IMG/VR virus record: IMGVR_UViG_3300021519_000016
Location: 1 to 50,233 of that record
Length of the DNA: 50,233 bases
Direction: 5' to 3' (one strand)
Origin: a virus
Numbering within the stretch: position 1 is the first letter of the stretch; every line of letters starts with the position of its first letter. This document shows positions 1 through 7,498 of the stretch, one piece after another. A program made the translations under genes and the position numbers. The notes beneath the pieces are model-generated. The model worked only from the letters and a program-made list of their open reading frames with translations. It was not told the origin of the DNA and did no database searches.

Positions 1-322
1 CCATTCTTCCCACCATTCTTCCCGTTCTTCCCATTCTTCCCTCCATTCTTCCCACCATTCTTCCCTCCATTCTTCCCACCATTCTTCCCATTCTTCCCGT
101 TCTTCCCTCCATTCTTCCCTCCATTCTTCCCTCCATTCTTCCCACCATTCTTCCCATTCTTCCCACCATTCTTCCCTCCTTACTTCCCATTCTTCCCATT
201 CTTCCCACCATTCTTCCCTTACTTCCCGTTCTTCCCGTTCTTCCCACCATTCTTCCCATTCTTCCCGTTCTTCCCTCCATTCTTCCCTCCATTCTTCCCA
301 TTCTTCCCACCGTTCTTCCCAT
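1..322 (+). repeat. Tandem 9/12-nt repeat array (TTCTTCCCN with optional CCN)
   Basis: About 30 copies of TTCTTCCCN, some followed by an extra CCN, run without interruption from the window edge to about 322. N is A, T or G, never C. Every unit is 9 or 12 nt, so the triplet phase never changes over 320 bases. Two units carry TAC instead of the first TTC (181-183 and 220-222). The + strand is nearly pure pyrimidine. Fixed phase with variation confined to one position of three suggests a coding repeat. The array continues past the left edge, so its full length is unknown. Confidence 0.95.
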
Positions 323-405
323 CCTTCGGTAGTTGCAATTATGCTTGCCCAAATCAATGCACCCCATGTGGTTGCTTCTGTGTTGGAAGAACATGCGTAT
401 GCTAA
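1..405 (+). CDS. Phe-Phe-Pro repeat protein with cysteine-rich C-terminus (5' partial)
   Basis: In frame 1 the repeat array reads as F-F-P or F-F-P-P units. All N changes then fall on the third base of Pro codons, and the only replacement is Phe to Tyr, twice. The frame runs straight into a short tail with eight cysteines in its last 23 residues (visible residues 112, 116, 120, 123, 125, 127, 132, 134) and stops at TAA 403-405. The start lies left of the window. I do not recognise the family; it could be a structural, surface or disulfide/metal-binding peptide. Against this reading, every Phe codon is TTC although the phage prefers TTT, and frame 2 is also open to 421 with an ordinary-looking Ala/Val-rich end. 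Its position just before seven prolyl-hydroxylase-like genes makes modification of its prolines a testable idea. Confidence 0.5.
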   Translation, partial: PFFPPFFPFFPFFPPFFPPFFPPFFPPFFPFFPFFPPFFPPFFPPFFPPFFPFFPPFFPPYFPFFPFFPPFFPYFPFFPFFPPFFPFFPFFPPFFPPFFPFFPPFFPSFGSCNYACPNQCTPCGCFCVGRTCVC

Positions 406-432
406 AGCACAGAATGACTAAAACACAAAACA

Positions 433-441
433 TGATATACT
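433..441 (+). promoter_or_regulatory. Extended -10 promoter, TGATATACT
   Basis: TGATATACT matches the extended -10 form TGN-TATAMT that recurs in this window. It lies after the stop of the repeat protein and 22 nt before the ATG at 464, with AAGGAG at 453-458 between them. No convincing -35 is visible. It probably starts the transcript of the accessory island. Confidence 0.5.
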
Positions 442-463
442 TAAACATTGAAAAGGAGAAAAA

Positions 464-907
464 ATGAAATATTTATTAATGACAGCACCAAACAATGGTG
501 GTATATCAGAAGTTTTTTATACTGCGTTAATGCCAACTGGGGTTGCTCCACAATCCCTAATTACAAGATGGAATAGCCTTGTAGAAAATTCTCCTATTAT
601 GGTTGTTCCAGTATCAGGACAAGAAGAAATTGGATTAAACTATGAATGGGACAGTTCTTCTGAAACTTTTGGTCTTAATGGGGAAAATAACGAGCAAGTC
701 CTTAAGCCAACAGATAGAGAATCCTATGCATTTTTAGTAGATAATAACGTAGTGTCTATTATGCATCTTAATGGTGAAGAAGAGGGAGATGCAAGATTTG
801 CTGTGGCATTTTCTGAACCAGTAACTATAAAATCAGTTCCAGACAATAGCGACGTAAGTCTTGGATACACCTGGAATGGTACAGACTTTACATCACCTGA
901 AAATTAA
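464..907 (+). CDS. Unrecognised 147-aa protein with Y-x-W end motif
   Basis: The ATG at 464 has a strong ribosome site, AAGGAG at 453-458. The protein is acidic, with no signal peptide or membrane segment. Two related short motifs, one near residue 59 (Gly-Leu-Asn-Tyr-Glu-Trp) and one at the C-terminus (Gly-Tyr-Thr-Trp-Asn-Gly-Thr), resemble the G-x-x-W-x-G-x-x-F ending common on small phage tail and accessory proteins. That resemblance is from memory and weak. It is the first gene after the putative island promoter and lies 6 nt before a small zinc protein. A structural or oxygenase-partner role is possible, but the function is unknown. Confidence 0.75.
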   Translation: MKYLLMTAPNNGGISEVFYTALMPTGVAPQSLITRWNSLVENSPIMVVPVSGQEEIGLNYEWDSSSETFGLNGENNEQVLKPTDRESYAFLVDNNVVSIMHLNGEEEGDARFAVAFSEPVTIKSVPDNSDVSLGYTWNGTDFTSPEN

Positions 908-913
908 TTAAAA

Positions 914-1162
914 ATGTCTGAAGCATGGGATAATTGGAAAAAAGCCCAAGGAGATTCAAAGCCATGGCATATATTAAATGTCGATGCCAGAATTAAAGAT
1001 CAAACAAAAATAGACGCTAGACTTAATATTTGTAGAGGCTGTCCAGAACTGATACAATTAACAACAACATGTAAAAAATGTGGTTGCTTTATGTCAGTAA
1101 AAACAGAACTACTTGGTGCTGAGTGTCCAATAGGGAAATGGGGAAAAGAAACTAATGAATAA
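914..1162 (+). CDS. Small phage zinc-ribbon protein
   Basis: This 82-residue protein has cysteines arranged as C-R-G-C-P-E-L (residues about 40-43), then C-K-K-C-G-C-F, then C-P-I-G-K-W near the end, a pattern I know from small zinc-binding proteins of cyanophages and other environmental phages. The Trp-rich N-terminus and the G-A-E-C-P-I-G-K-W ending fit that family. Two CxxC pairs can bind one zinc ion, with extra cysteines available. Its last codons overlap the start of the first oxygenase by 8 nt, so the two are probably translationally coupled. The molecular role is unknown; an adaptor binding protein or nucleic acid is plausible. Confidence 0.8.
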   Translation: MSEAWDNWKKAQGDSKPWHILNVDARIKDQTKIDARLNICRGCPELIQLTTTCKKCGCFMSVKTELLGAECPIGKWGKETNE

Positions 1163-1865
1163 CTATGATGAAAATGAAACACCTTGGTTTACAAAAGATA
1201 GATCAGAAACGGCTTTAAATAGATATCCATCTAGGAAAATAGGAAACAATATTACAGTTGAAAATCCAGCACTAGGAATAAACCTATACAGCAATACGTT
1301 TTCTTCGGAGGATTCAAAAAGATATATTGATATTCTTGAGTCCAATCTGTCTACTGGTGGAAAGTATAAGTGGTCAGAAGCACAAGTAACAAACTCTAGT
1401 GTTCCAATTAAAAAAGCAAGAGATGCTGTAGATTTTAAATATAAACAAGAAAATCTGGGTTCAAAAGATGAACACAATTCTGAATTAATTGAACTACATG
1501 AAGAAATTTATCAAAAACTAAAATTTTGTGTTGACGATTATGCAAGATACTGGGGAATCAATGTTGTATATTATGAGGCTTTTAACTTTGTTAAATATGA
1601 AGGAGAAGGAAAACATTTCAATATTCATGCAGACCATGGACCAGCATATAACTGCACGGTTTCTGCTGTAATTTATATTAACGATGACTATGAAGGCGGA
1701 GAAATTAGGTTTCCAAGACTAGATGGTTACACACATAAGCCAAAAATTGGAGATATTATTTTATGCCCATCTAATTATATTTACGAACATGCCTCTCTTC
1801 CAATGAGTAAAGGTACCAAATATTGCGTTGTCATTATGACAGACATAAATGAACTGAGCCATTAG
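1155..1865 (+). CDS. 2-oxoglutarate/Fe(II) oxygenase, prolyl-4-hydroxylase type (copy 1)
   Basis: The C-terminal half is a double-stranded beta-helix dioxygenase domain. The iron triad is H158-x-D160 (in H-A-D-H-G) and H212 (Y-E-H), and Lys222, ten residues after the distal His, would bind the 2-oxoglutarate carboxylate. The strand motif Y-I-N-D-D-Y-E-G-G-E is typical of P4H-like members. Such enzymes couple 2-oxoglutarate decarboxylation to hydroxylation of a protein, nucleic acid or small molecule; the substrate is not evident here. It is closely related to the gene at 2655. Start and stop overlap both neighbours. The Lys anchor, rather than Arg, matches the collagen-type P4H subgroup. Confidence 0.9.
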   Translation: MNNYDENETPWFTKDRSETALNRYPSRKIGNNITVENPALGINLYSNTFSSEDSKRYIDILESNLSTGGKYKWSEAQVTNSSVPIKKARDAVDFKYKQENLGSKDEHNSELIELHEEIYQKLKFCVDDYARYWGINVVYYEAFNFVKYEGEGKHFNIHADHGPAYNCTVSAVIYINDDYEGGEIRFPRLDGYTHKPKIGDIILCPSNYIYEHASLPMSKGTKYCVVIMTDINELSH

Positions 1866-2644
1866 TGGACAGTATAAAATCTAAGATAGCAATATTTAGA
1901 TCTTTTAGACCATGGTTAAATAAAGAAAGTCTATTTAAACCAGTTCCAACACAAAGTGTAATTCCTCAATGGTATAAAGATGCAGATAGGTTTGCTAAAA
2001 TGCCAAATGGTGAATATTATAAAGCCCCAAAAGAGGTTTGTCCATTTCCAAAAGAAGGAACTACGGATGATTACGGTAAGATTCCTACATGGAAAGCATG
2101 TCCTGCTATTATGGATGCATTTTCAACAGGCTATGTTTTTAAAACTCCTTGCGATTTAAGGTTTTTTAAAAACTCTTTTGGTTCCATTAATGTTGAGATT
2201 ACAGATTCAAAATATAAAGATTTTTGTACTCAGCGTCCACCAATGCCACAATTTGAGCATCCAAAAGGATTCTATAGGGATCATTTTTCTTGGAGTTCTG
2301 ATTGGGGTTTAGAGTTGCCAGAAGGCTATAGTGCTTTATTCATGACTCCTATGAATAGGTTTGATCTTCCATTTATGAATACCGTCGGAATTGTTGATTC
2401 TGATAAAGTGCATTTGCTTGGAAGTTTTCCATTTTTTATTGCAGACGGATGGGAAGGAACTATTCCAGCAGGAACGCCATACCTACAAGTACTTCCTTTT
2501 AAAAGAGAAAACTGGGAACATGAAATAGATATTTTAAACCAGCCAGACATGTATGGTAAAATGGTAGATAACGCAAAGTTCTACCGTCAGCCTGACGGCG
2601 GGGTATATAAGAATAAAGTTTGGTCAAGAAGAGACTATAGATAA
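1865..2644 (+). CDS. Conserved phage protein of unknown function (DUF6065-like?)
   Basis: The GTG start overlaps the preceding TAG by one base. The 259-residue protein is rich in aromatic residues, with motifs such as C-P-A-I-M-D-A, N-R-F-D-L-P-F and A-G-T-P-Y-L-Q-V-L-P-F-K-R-E that I recall from hypothetical proteins in marine and freshwater phages, often near 2OG oxygenases. No catalytic motif is obvious. It shares the I-x-A-G-T-P-x-x-x-x-x-P turn with the protein at 3332, so the two may be distant relatives sharing a beta-barrel fold. It sits between the two most similar oxygenases, suggesting a shared pathway. The family name is a guess from memory. Confidence 0.75.
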   Translation: MDSIKSKIAIFRSFRPWLNKESLFKPVPTQSVIPQWYKDADRFAKMPNGEYYKAPKEVCPFPKEGTTDDYGKIPTWKACPAIMDAFSTGYVFKTPCDLRFFKNSFGSINVEITDSKYKDFCTQRPPMPQFEHPKGFYRDHFSWSSDWGLELPEGYSALFMTPMNRFDLPFMNTVGIVDSDKVHLLGSFPFFIADGWEGTIPAGTPYLQVLPFKRENWEHEIDILNQPDMYGKMVDNAKFYRQPDGGVYKNKVWSRRDYR

Positions 2645-2654
2645 GGAATAGATT

Positions 2655-3332
2655 ATGCAGACATGGACAGAAAAACAAGATCTTGGCAACGGAATATGGG
2701 TATATAAGGGTGTCATTAAAAAAGAGTTTGATGTAATAAATGTACTTGAAAACACCCTTGGGTCAGTCGCTGGTTATGGAGAACTCTCTTCAGAAGGCAA
2801 GCGATATCATTGGATGCCAGCCTATGTTGGATACCAACAACTTATGCCAACATATAGAGATTGTAATGATTTTAAATTTAAAAAAACAGATATAGAACAA
2901 GACACCAGTGAAGATTCTTTAAAATTGCAAGCACTTTGGCAAGACTTGTATGATGTTAAGTTGCCAGTAGTAGAAGATTATTCAAGAATGTACAACATTA
3001 ATAATCTAAAATATTGGGAAGCCTTTAACTTTATCAAGTATGGTCCAGGACAGCATTTTATGGAACATCACGATCACGGATTTTCTTATAATTGCACAGT
3101 GTCTTTGGTTTCATATATTAACGATGATTATGAAGGCGGAGAACTTTTCTTTAGACTACAAAATCTAAAAGTTAAAGCAGAGGCAGGAGATCTTTTTATT
3201 TTCCCATCAAACTTCATGTATCCACATCAAGCAATGCCAGTAACTTCTGGAACTAAATATTCTATTGTTACTATGTTGGACTACAGTAAAAAGTTTCATA
3301 CTAACGAAATGTATAGTGCAGAGGCAGACTAA
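2655..3332 (+). CDS. 2-oxoglutarate/Fe(II) oxygenase, prolyl-4-hydroxylase type (copy 2)
   Basis: The P4H-like domain has iron ligands H138-x-D140 (in E-H-H-D-H-G) and H191 (Y-P-H), with Lys201 as the likely 2-oxoglutarate anchor ten residues on. The core motif Y-I-N-D-D-Y-E-G-G-E-L and the stretch A-F-N-F-x-K-Y before the first His match the gene at 1155, so these two are recent paralogs that have separated by one gene. Spacing from the upstream stop is about 10 nt with only a weak AAGGAA site. The next gene starts on the stop codon (TAATG). The substrate is unknown. Confidence 0.9.
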   Translation: MQTWTEKQDLGNGIWVYKGVIKKEFDVINVLENTLGSVAGYGELSSEGKRYHWMPAYVGYQQLMPTYRDCNDFKFKKTDIEQDTSEDSLKLQALWQDLYDVKLPVVEDYSRMYNINNLKYWEAFNFIKYGPGQHFMEHHDHGFSYNCTVSLVSYINDDYEGGELFFRLQNLKVKAEAGDLFIFPSNFMYPHQAMPVTSGTKYSIVTMLDYSKKFHTNEMYSAEAD

Positions 3333-4066
3333 TGCTTAATATTTCAGTTGAGAAAACTCAAGACTCTAAATTTAATATTGCTCCAATGTCAATAAAAAGA
3401 GATTGGATGGATGTTACATCAGAGGGTCATGCATACAGGTGTTTCCCAGTAACACAGGCAAACGTTATTGGTTGGAACCTTTCTTGTAATGAAGACATAG
3501 AGTTTATTTGGGACGGAACAAATGATCAAACACCAAACCATATTGAAATAATAACAGCGCCAGAAGGGTCTTACGGAGGAAGGGGTCAATCCTCTATAAG
3601 TTTTCATACTGGTTTAATTTTTAGAACAGATGAAGATGTCAGTTTACTTGCTATCAATCCAGTAAATTATTTTAGCAATGATTTTGAAACAATGTCATCT
3701 TTAATGACTACATCTTTTTATGATAACCCACTACCTCTTGCAATTAAAGCAAAAATGGCAAATGAAAAAATTGTGATTAAAGCAGGAACGCCAATAGCAA
3801 CTATAGTCCCAATTTCTTTGTCAAATTTAAATAATACTATTATTGAAATAGTTGACTACAAAGATCAGGATAGAAAAAGGCAAGAGTCAAATGTCTCATA
3901 CGGTGAAGCAGCCCAAGTAATAAATTCTTCTGGACAGTGGACAGATTGGTATAGGGATGCAATAAATGAAAATGCAGAGGTTTTAGGTAAGCATGAAGTT
4001 AAAGTTTTAAAACTTTCTGTTATAGATAACACTAAAAATACTATAAAAAAAGAGGGTGCTCTATGA
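3332..4066 (+). CDS. Conserved phage protein of unknown function (DUF6065-like)
   Basis: The 244-residue protein contains C-F-P-V-T-Q-A-N-V-I-G-W, E-D-I-E-F-I-W-D-G, I-S-F-H-T-G-L-I-F-R-T and I-K-A-G-T-P-I-A-T-I-V-P. I associate this set with a family of phage hypothetical proteins (DUF6065, from memory). No known active site is seen. The middle looks like a beta-sandwich or cupin-like barrel, and the last 70 residues are charged and helical. It shares the I-x-A-G-T-P turn with the protein at 1865. It overlaps both neighbours by 1-4 nt and so belongs to the oxygenase operon. Confidence 0.8.
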   Translation: MLNISVEKTQDSKFNIAPMSIKRDWMDVTSEGHAYRCFPVTQANVIGWNLSCNEDIEFIWDGTNDQTPNHIEIITAPEGSYGGRGQSSISFHTGLIFRTDEDVSLLAINPVNYFSNDFETMSSLMTTSFYDNPLPLAIKAKMANEKIVIKAGTPIATIVPISLSNLNNTIIEIVDYKDQDRKRQESNVSYGEAAQVINSSGQWTDWYRDAINENAEVLGKHEVKVLKLSVIDNTKNTIKKEGAL

Positions 4067-4518
4067 ATGAAACAAATACCACTTTAATAAACACCTTGAA
4101 CGAATATATACAAAATGTTAAAGATAAAAGAGTTGAGCATTATATAATTACAGTTTCCAGAGATGGAGAAACTCCGCCAAGGTCGCTAATATCTTTTTAT
4201 ACTAGAAAAGAAGCATTAGAAGGGTATGAAAAATATCAAGATGCTGGTTTTGCAGAACAGATTTTGACGGTATCTTTATACGAGCCGTCTGGAAAAATAA
4301 ACACAAAGATTTTAAAAAGAAACCACGCTGGAGATCCATCTTTTGTGAGGCAAAACTATATAGATACTGTTGATGCCCTGCACAAAGTTAAAGATAAGTT
4401 AAATAAAGAAGACTATGAAGACTTATGTATTAAGATTGTAACTTCATTTGCAAAAGACAACTGGAGATTTAACGCAGATAGATTCTTAAAGCAACTAGAG
4501 ATAGAGAGGGAATTGTAG
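4063..4518 (+). CDS. Unrecognised 151-aa charged protein
   Basis: The start overlaps the preceding stop as ATGA, indicating translational coupling. The protein is hydrophilic and Lys/Glu-rich, with a likely alpha/beta N-terminal domain (residues 1-85, with Y-I-I-T-V-S-R-D-G-E-T) and a helical C-terminal part. There are no cysteines apart from one near the end, no signal peptide and no membrane segment. It is the last gene before an internal promoter at 4530, so it may end one transcription segment. I see no basis for a function. Confidence 0.75.
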   Translation: MNETNTTLINTLNEYIQNVKDKRVEHYIITVSRDGETPPRSLISFYTRKEALEGYEKYQDAGFAEQILTVSLYEPSGKINTKILKRNHAGDPSFVRQNYIDTVDALHKVKDKLNKEDYEDLCIKIVTSFAKDNWRFNADRFLKQLEIEREL

Positions 4519-4529
4519 GATAAACCCTA

Positions 4530-4538
4530 TGATATAAT
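4530..4538 (+). promoter_or_regulatory. Extended -10 promoter for a leaderless gene, TGATATAAT
   Basis: A perfect TATAAT hexamer (4533-4538) carries the TGN extension and is followed by exactly 6 nt before the ATG at 4545. Transcription from such a -10 would start on the A of that ATG. There is no Shine-Dalgarno and no -35 in the preceding 26-nt gap. Confidence 0.65.
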
Positions 4539-4544
4539 TCAATT

Positions 4545-5219
4545 ATGGACAAAATGGATGCTTCTGTTGTAATTAGAAAGCCGTCACTGACACCTTCTGG
4601 TTGGTTTGGCAATGGCAAAGATATGATTGTTGAGTTAGAGAACTTTATGACTCAAGAAGAAATGGATTTTTTAGAAAAGGCTGCAAAGTCTTTGACAATT
4701 TGGGATGTAACTGAAAGCCATGTAAATGAAAATGGAACAGTCGTCTATGATTCTGACTATTGGAAAGATAGGGTAGCAACTAGCCCAACCTTAGATAAAA
4801 ATGATCCAACAATTGCTCCAGTAATTGCAGGACTGTTTGAAAGGCTAAAGCCAATAGTTGAGGAGTTTTATAAGGTAAAGGTTACCCCTACTGGCACAAC
4901 CATTGTTAGATGGCTTCCAGGACAGTTTCAGAAGCCTCACGCAGACAAAGAACTACATGAAGGTCCAGATGCTGGTCTCCCAAATGATTTTCCAAACTAT
5001 GATCTTTCAAGTTTGTTTTATCTAAACGAAGATTATGAAGGGGGAGAACTATATTTTGCAAACCAAAAGGTTCAGTTTAAACCTAAGAAAGGCGCTGCTT
5101 ATTTTTTCCCAGGGGATATGAATTATATTCACGGAGTAACAGAGATTAAAAGTGGTATTAGATATACCTGTCCATTTTTTTGGGAGATCACAGAGCACAC
5201 TGGAGATAGAAAACCATGA
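4545..5219 (+). CDS. 2-oxoglutarate/Fe(II) oxygenase, P4H-like (copy 3)
   Basis: The dioxygenase triad is H132-x-D134 (P-H-A-D-K) and H196 (Y-I-H-G-V), followed ten residues later by Arg206 in G-I-R-Y. The domain carries F-Y-L-N-E-D-Y-E-G-G-E-L and Y-F-F-P-G-D. The Arg anchor sets it apart from copies 1 and 2 and matches the PHD-like subgroup. There is no ribosome site before the ATG; a leaderless-type promoter ends 6 nt upstream, which supports this start over the second Met at codon 4. The next oxygenase starts within its stop (ATGA). A hydroxylated protein substrate is plausible but unproven. Confidence 0.9.
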   Translation: MDKMDASVVIRKPSLTPSGWFGNGKDMIVELENFMTQEEMDFLEKAAKSLTIWDVTESHVNENGTVVYDSDYWKDRVATSPTLDKNDPTIAPVIAGLFERLKPIVEEFYKVKVTPTGTTIVRWLPGQFQKPHADKELHEGPDAGLPNDFPNYDLSSLFYLNEDYEGGELYFANQKVQFKPKKGAAYFFPGDMNYIHGVTEIKSGIRYTCPFFWEITEHTGDRKP

Positions 5220-6082
5220 CAGAAAAAACTTTAGATTATTTAGAGATATACCCTAAAATATTTGTTTACAAAAATGTTTTTAAAGATATAGAAAAAACAT
5301 ATCTTGAATTAAAAAATTCTACTGGTGAAGAGGATGGCCTTTTTAGTCCATGGACTCAGTGGTCTCATTTTGGAGAATATGTAAACCCTTTGTTTGCTAA
5401 TCACCAACATACCTTTGGCATAGAATACTTTGAAAACATAGAAACAGAAACAAAAAAACAAGAGTCTCAAAAACTTTCAATGCTAGAACTGTTTAAAAAT
5501 TTTTATTTAGTTACAGAACACTACGCTACTAAAAATGGCATAGACATTAATAAAGAAAAAATAGTCCTGTCAGATAGTGGAGAGTCTAAAAAAGAATGGA
5601 TGATGAATGGTCCATCTATAGCAAGATATAAAAAAGATATTGAAGACCCAATTGCAATGACGTATCATTCAGATTATATTAGAGAGCCTATCATAAGTCC
5701 AGGATACAAGTTTGCTATAACCGCACTTGTTTACTTTAATGACGAATACGATGGTGGTGAGATTGACTTTATTGTAAATGGAGAAGCATATAAGTATAAA
5801 CCAGAAGCAGGAGACTTTCTTGTATTCCCTTCTGGACACCCAGAGGTGTTAAGAAATGGAGATAGCGTATATTTACATGGTGTGTTACCACCAAGAGGGG
5901 CAAGCAAATATCTGGCCAGAATGTATTGGATGAAATATTCTTTTGGAGATCCTGAATGGTTTGAAAAAGAAAAAGAATTTGGAAAAGATGTTTGGGCAGA
6001 AATGCAACCAGACATTATGCAAAAGTTTAGAGATGACAACCCTAACAAAAATAATGCTGACAAAGAAAGAAGGATAAAATGA
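5216..6082 (+). CDS. 2-oxoglutarate/Fe(II) oxygenase, P4H-like (copy 4, long form)
   Basis: At 288 residues this is the longest of the array. Iron ligands are H151-x-D153 (Y-H-S-D-Y) and H221 (Y-L-H-G-V), with Lys231 as the probable 2-oxoglutarate anchor. The core reads V-Y-F-N-D-E-Y-D-G-G-E-I. The extra length lies in a long helical N-terminal region (residues 1-125) and a Lys/Glu/Asn-rich C-terminal tail after residue 240. It overlaps both neighbours by 4 nt (ATGA), so the whole block should be made as one translationally coupled set. Confidence 0.9.
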   Translation: MTEKTLDYLEIYPKIFVYKNVFKDIEKTYLELKNSTGEEDGLFSPWTQWSHFGEYVNPLFANHQHTFGIEYFENIETETKKQESQKLSMLELFKNFYLVTEHYATKNGIDINKEKIVLSDSGESKKEWMMNGPSIARYKKDIEDPIAMTYHSDYIREPIISPGYKFAITALVYFNDEYDGGEIDFIVNGEAYKYKPEAGDFLVFPSGHPEVLRNGDSVYLHGVLPPRGASKYLARMYWMKYSFGDPEWFEKEKEFGKDVWAEMQPDIMQKFRDDNPNKNNADKERRIK

Positions 6083-6828
6083 ACCTAGAAAACAAGAATA
6101 GGATAACAAAAGATATAGTTGTTTATGAAAACTTTATTGATGCAGAGACTGCTGCTAAACTTGTAAAGGTTTTAGATAAGCATGCAGAACTGGGACTAAT
6201 TACGTGGATGCCTATATCTTTCTATGAATCATACTCTTCTGTTTTGCCACAAGATAATGACGAGCATGTAGAGAATGAGGAATTGCCAAGCGATATATTC
6301 TCACAAATGAAGCAAGGCATTATTGATGCTGTTGCAAGTGTTCATGATATTGATCCAAAAATAATTTCTCAAATTGGATATCACACACAAAAGTGGGAGC
6401 CAGGAGCATATGCAAGAAAGCATTCTGATAACACAGACGAGCATGGTCACTCTGGTGCTTTTACAAGAAGTAGATATGCAGCCTTTTTATATTTAAACGA
6501 TAACTTTGAGGGTGGAATGTTGCAGTTCCCAGATCAAGAAATAAACCTACAGCCTAAAGTTGGAATGCTTGCTGCCTTTGACGGGGGATTTAACAATATG
6601 CACGAAGTATCCCTTATAACAAAGGGAGTAAGATATACAATTGGATCTTTCTGGGATGACAGAGAAGAATCAGACTATCCACAAGAATTAAGAGATGCTT
6701 GGGCAGAAGAAATGAAAAAGACAAGAGAAGGTCAAGAAATTGAAAGAGCAGAGTGGCAAGAACTTCTAAAGCAAGGATGGAAGTTAGATGCTGAAGGCAA
6801 CAAGTATAAAGTAGATGACTTATCATGA
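6079..6828 (+). CDS. 2-oxoglutarate/Fe(II) oxygenase, P4H-like (copy 5)
   Basis: The triad is H115-x-D117 (K-H-S-D-N-T-D-E-H-G) and H175 (N-M-H-E-V), with Arg185 in G-V-R-Y as the 2-oxoglutarate anchor. The core strand is L-Y-L-N-D-N-F-E-G-G. The last 50 residues are highly charged and helical (E/K/R-rich) and could be a protein-binding or oligomerisation tail, a feature not seen in copies 1-3. ATGA overlaps occur at both ends. It is probably cytoplasmic, as there is no signal sequence. Confidence 0.9.
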   Translation: MNLENKNRITKDIVVYENFIDAETAAKLVKVLDKHAELGLITWMPISFYESYSSVLPQDNDEHVENEELPSDIFSQMKQGIIDAVASVHDIDPKIISQIGYHTQKWEPGAYARKHSDNTDEHGHSGAFTRSRYAAFLYLNDNFEGGMLQFPDQEINLQPKVGMLAAFDGGFNNMHEVSLITKGVRYTIGSFWDDREESDYPQELRDAWAEEMKKTREGQEIERAEWQELLKQGWKLDAEGNKYKVDDLS

Positions 6829-7487
6829 GCGTCTTTTTAGAAAAAGAATTTACAGACGCAGGATATAAAACAGAAGTTTTTCACGACCAAGTTTTAATTA
6901 TTAAAGATTTTTTGAAAGAAAAAGAACTACAAACAATATTAAAAATAATTGATATAACTCCAGAAGCAGATTGGTCCATAGAGTACCAAAAAAATCTTTC
7001 CCGATTTTGTATGGAAAAGTTTGGAAGAGACGACGTCGACAATTTAGTTGCTGAAGGCAAATTTGAAATCACCCAAGGCTGGGATGATAAAAATTTAAAT
7101 ATTTCACATGAAATGATTAGTTCTATTTTGCAAAAAAGACTTGGAGATCTTGTTCGTTTATCTGATGATAGGCTAGAGTTGGCTGGATTTGGAACGCTTC
7201 AAAGGATGCAAAGTGACGTTGAATTAAAAGCCCATACAGATCAAGACACAGATCCTTCTATTAAATATGCTGCTATACTATATATTAATGATGACTACAA
7301 GGATGGAACTTTGTTTTTTCAAAACAAGGAAAACTCAGACTTGAGGCCAAGTCCAGGAACTTTGCTTGTTTTTCCAGGAAACGAAGAATACGAGCACGGA
7401 GTAAGACATGTAGGAGAAGGCCCTATCCGATATGTCACAGTAGGATTTATAAAGGTTACAGGCTTTTATGAAAATAATAAATACTAA
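6825..7487 (+). CDS. 2-oxoglutarate/Fe(II) oxygenase, P4H-like (copy 6, divergent)
   Basis: Ligands are H137-x-D139 (A-H-T-D-Q-D) and H191 (Y-E-H-G-V). The 2-oxoglutarate anchor appears to be Arg202 in P-I-R-Y, eleven rather than ten residues after the distal His, a one-residue insertion compared with the other six. The core Y-I-N-D-D-Y-K-D-G has lost the Gly-Gly-Glu found in the other copies. These changes suggest a different substrate or reduced activity, although all metal ligands are kept. The gene overlaps its upstream neighbour by 4 nt and is followed by a good ribosome site (AAGGAG, 7488-7493). Confidence 0.85.
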   Translation: MSVFLEKEFTDAGYKTEVFHDQVLIIKDFLKEKELQTILKIIDITPEADWSIEYQKNLSRFCMEKFGRDDVDNLVAEGKFEITQGWDDKNLNISHEMISSILQKRLGDLVRLSDDRLELAGFGTLQRMQSDVELKAHTDQDTDPSIKYAAILYINDDYKDGTLFFQNKENSDLRPSPGTLLVFPGNEEYEHGVRHVGEGPIRYVTVGFIKVTGFYENNKY

Positions 7488-7498
7488 GGAGATACAAA

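Noticed and set aside
1-322. CRISPR-like or minus-strand Gly-Lys-Asn repeat gene
   Set aside because: There are no spacers between units, so it is not a CRISPR array. On the minus strand the Gly-Lys-Asn reading is broken by TAA stops opposite 180-182 and 219-221, and its coding direction would oppose every other gene.
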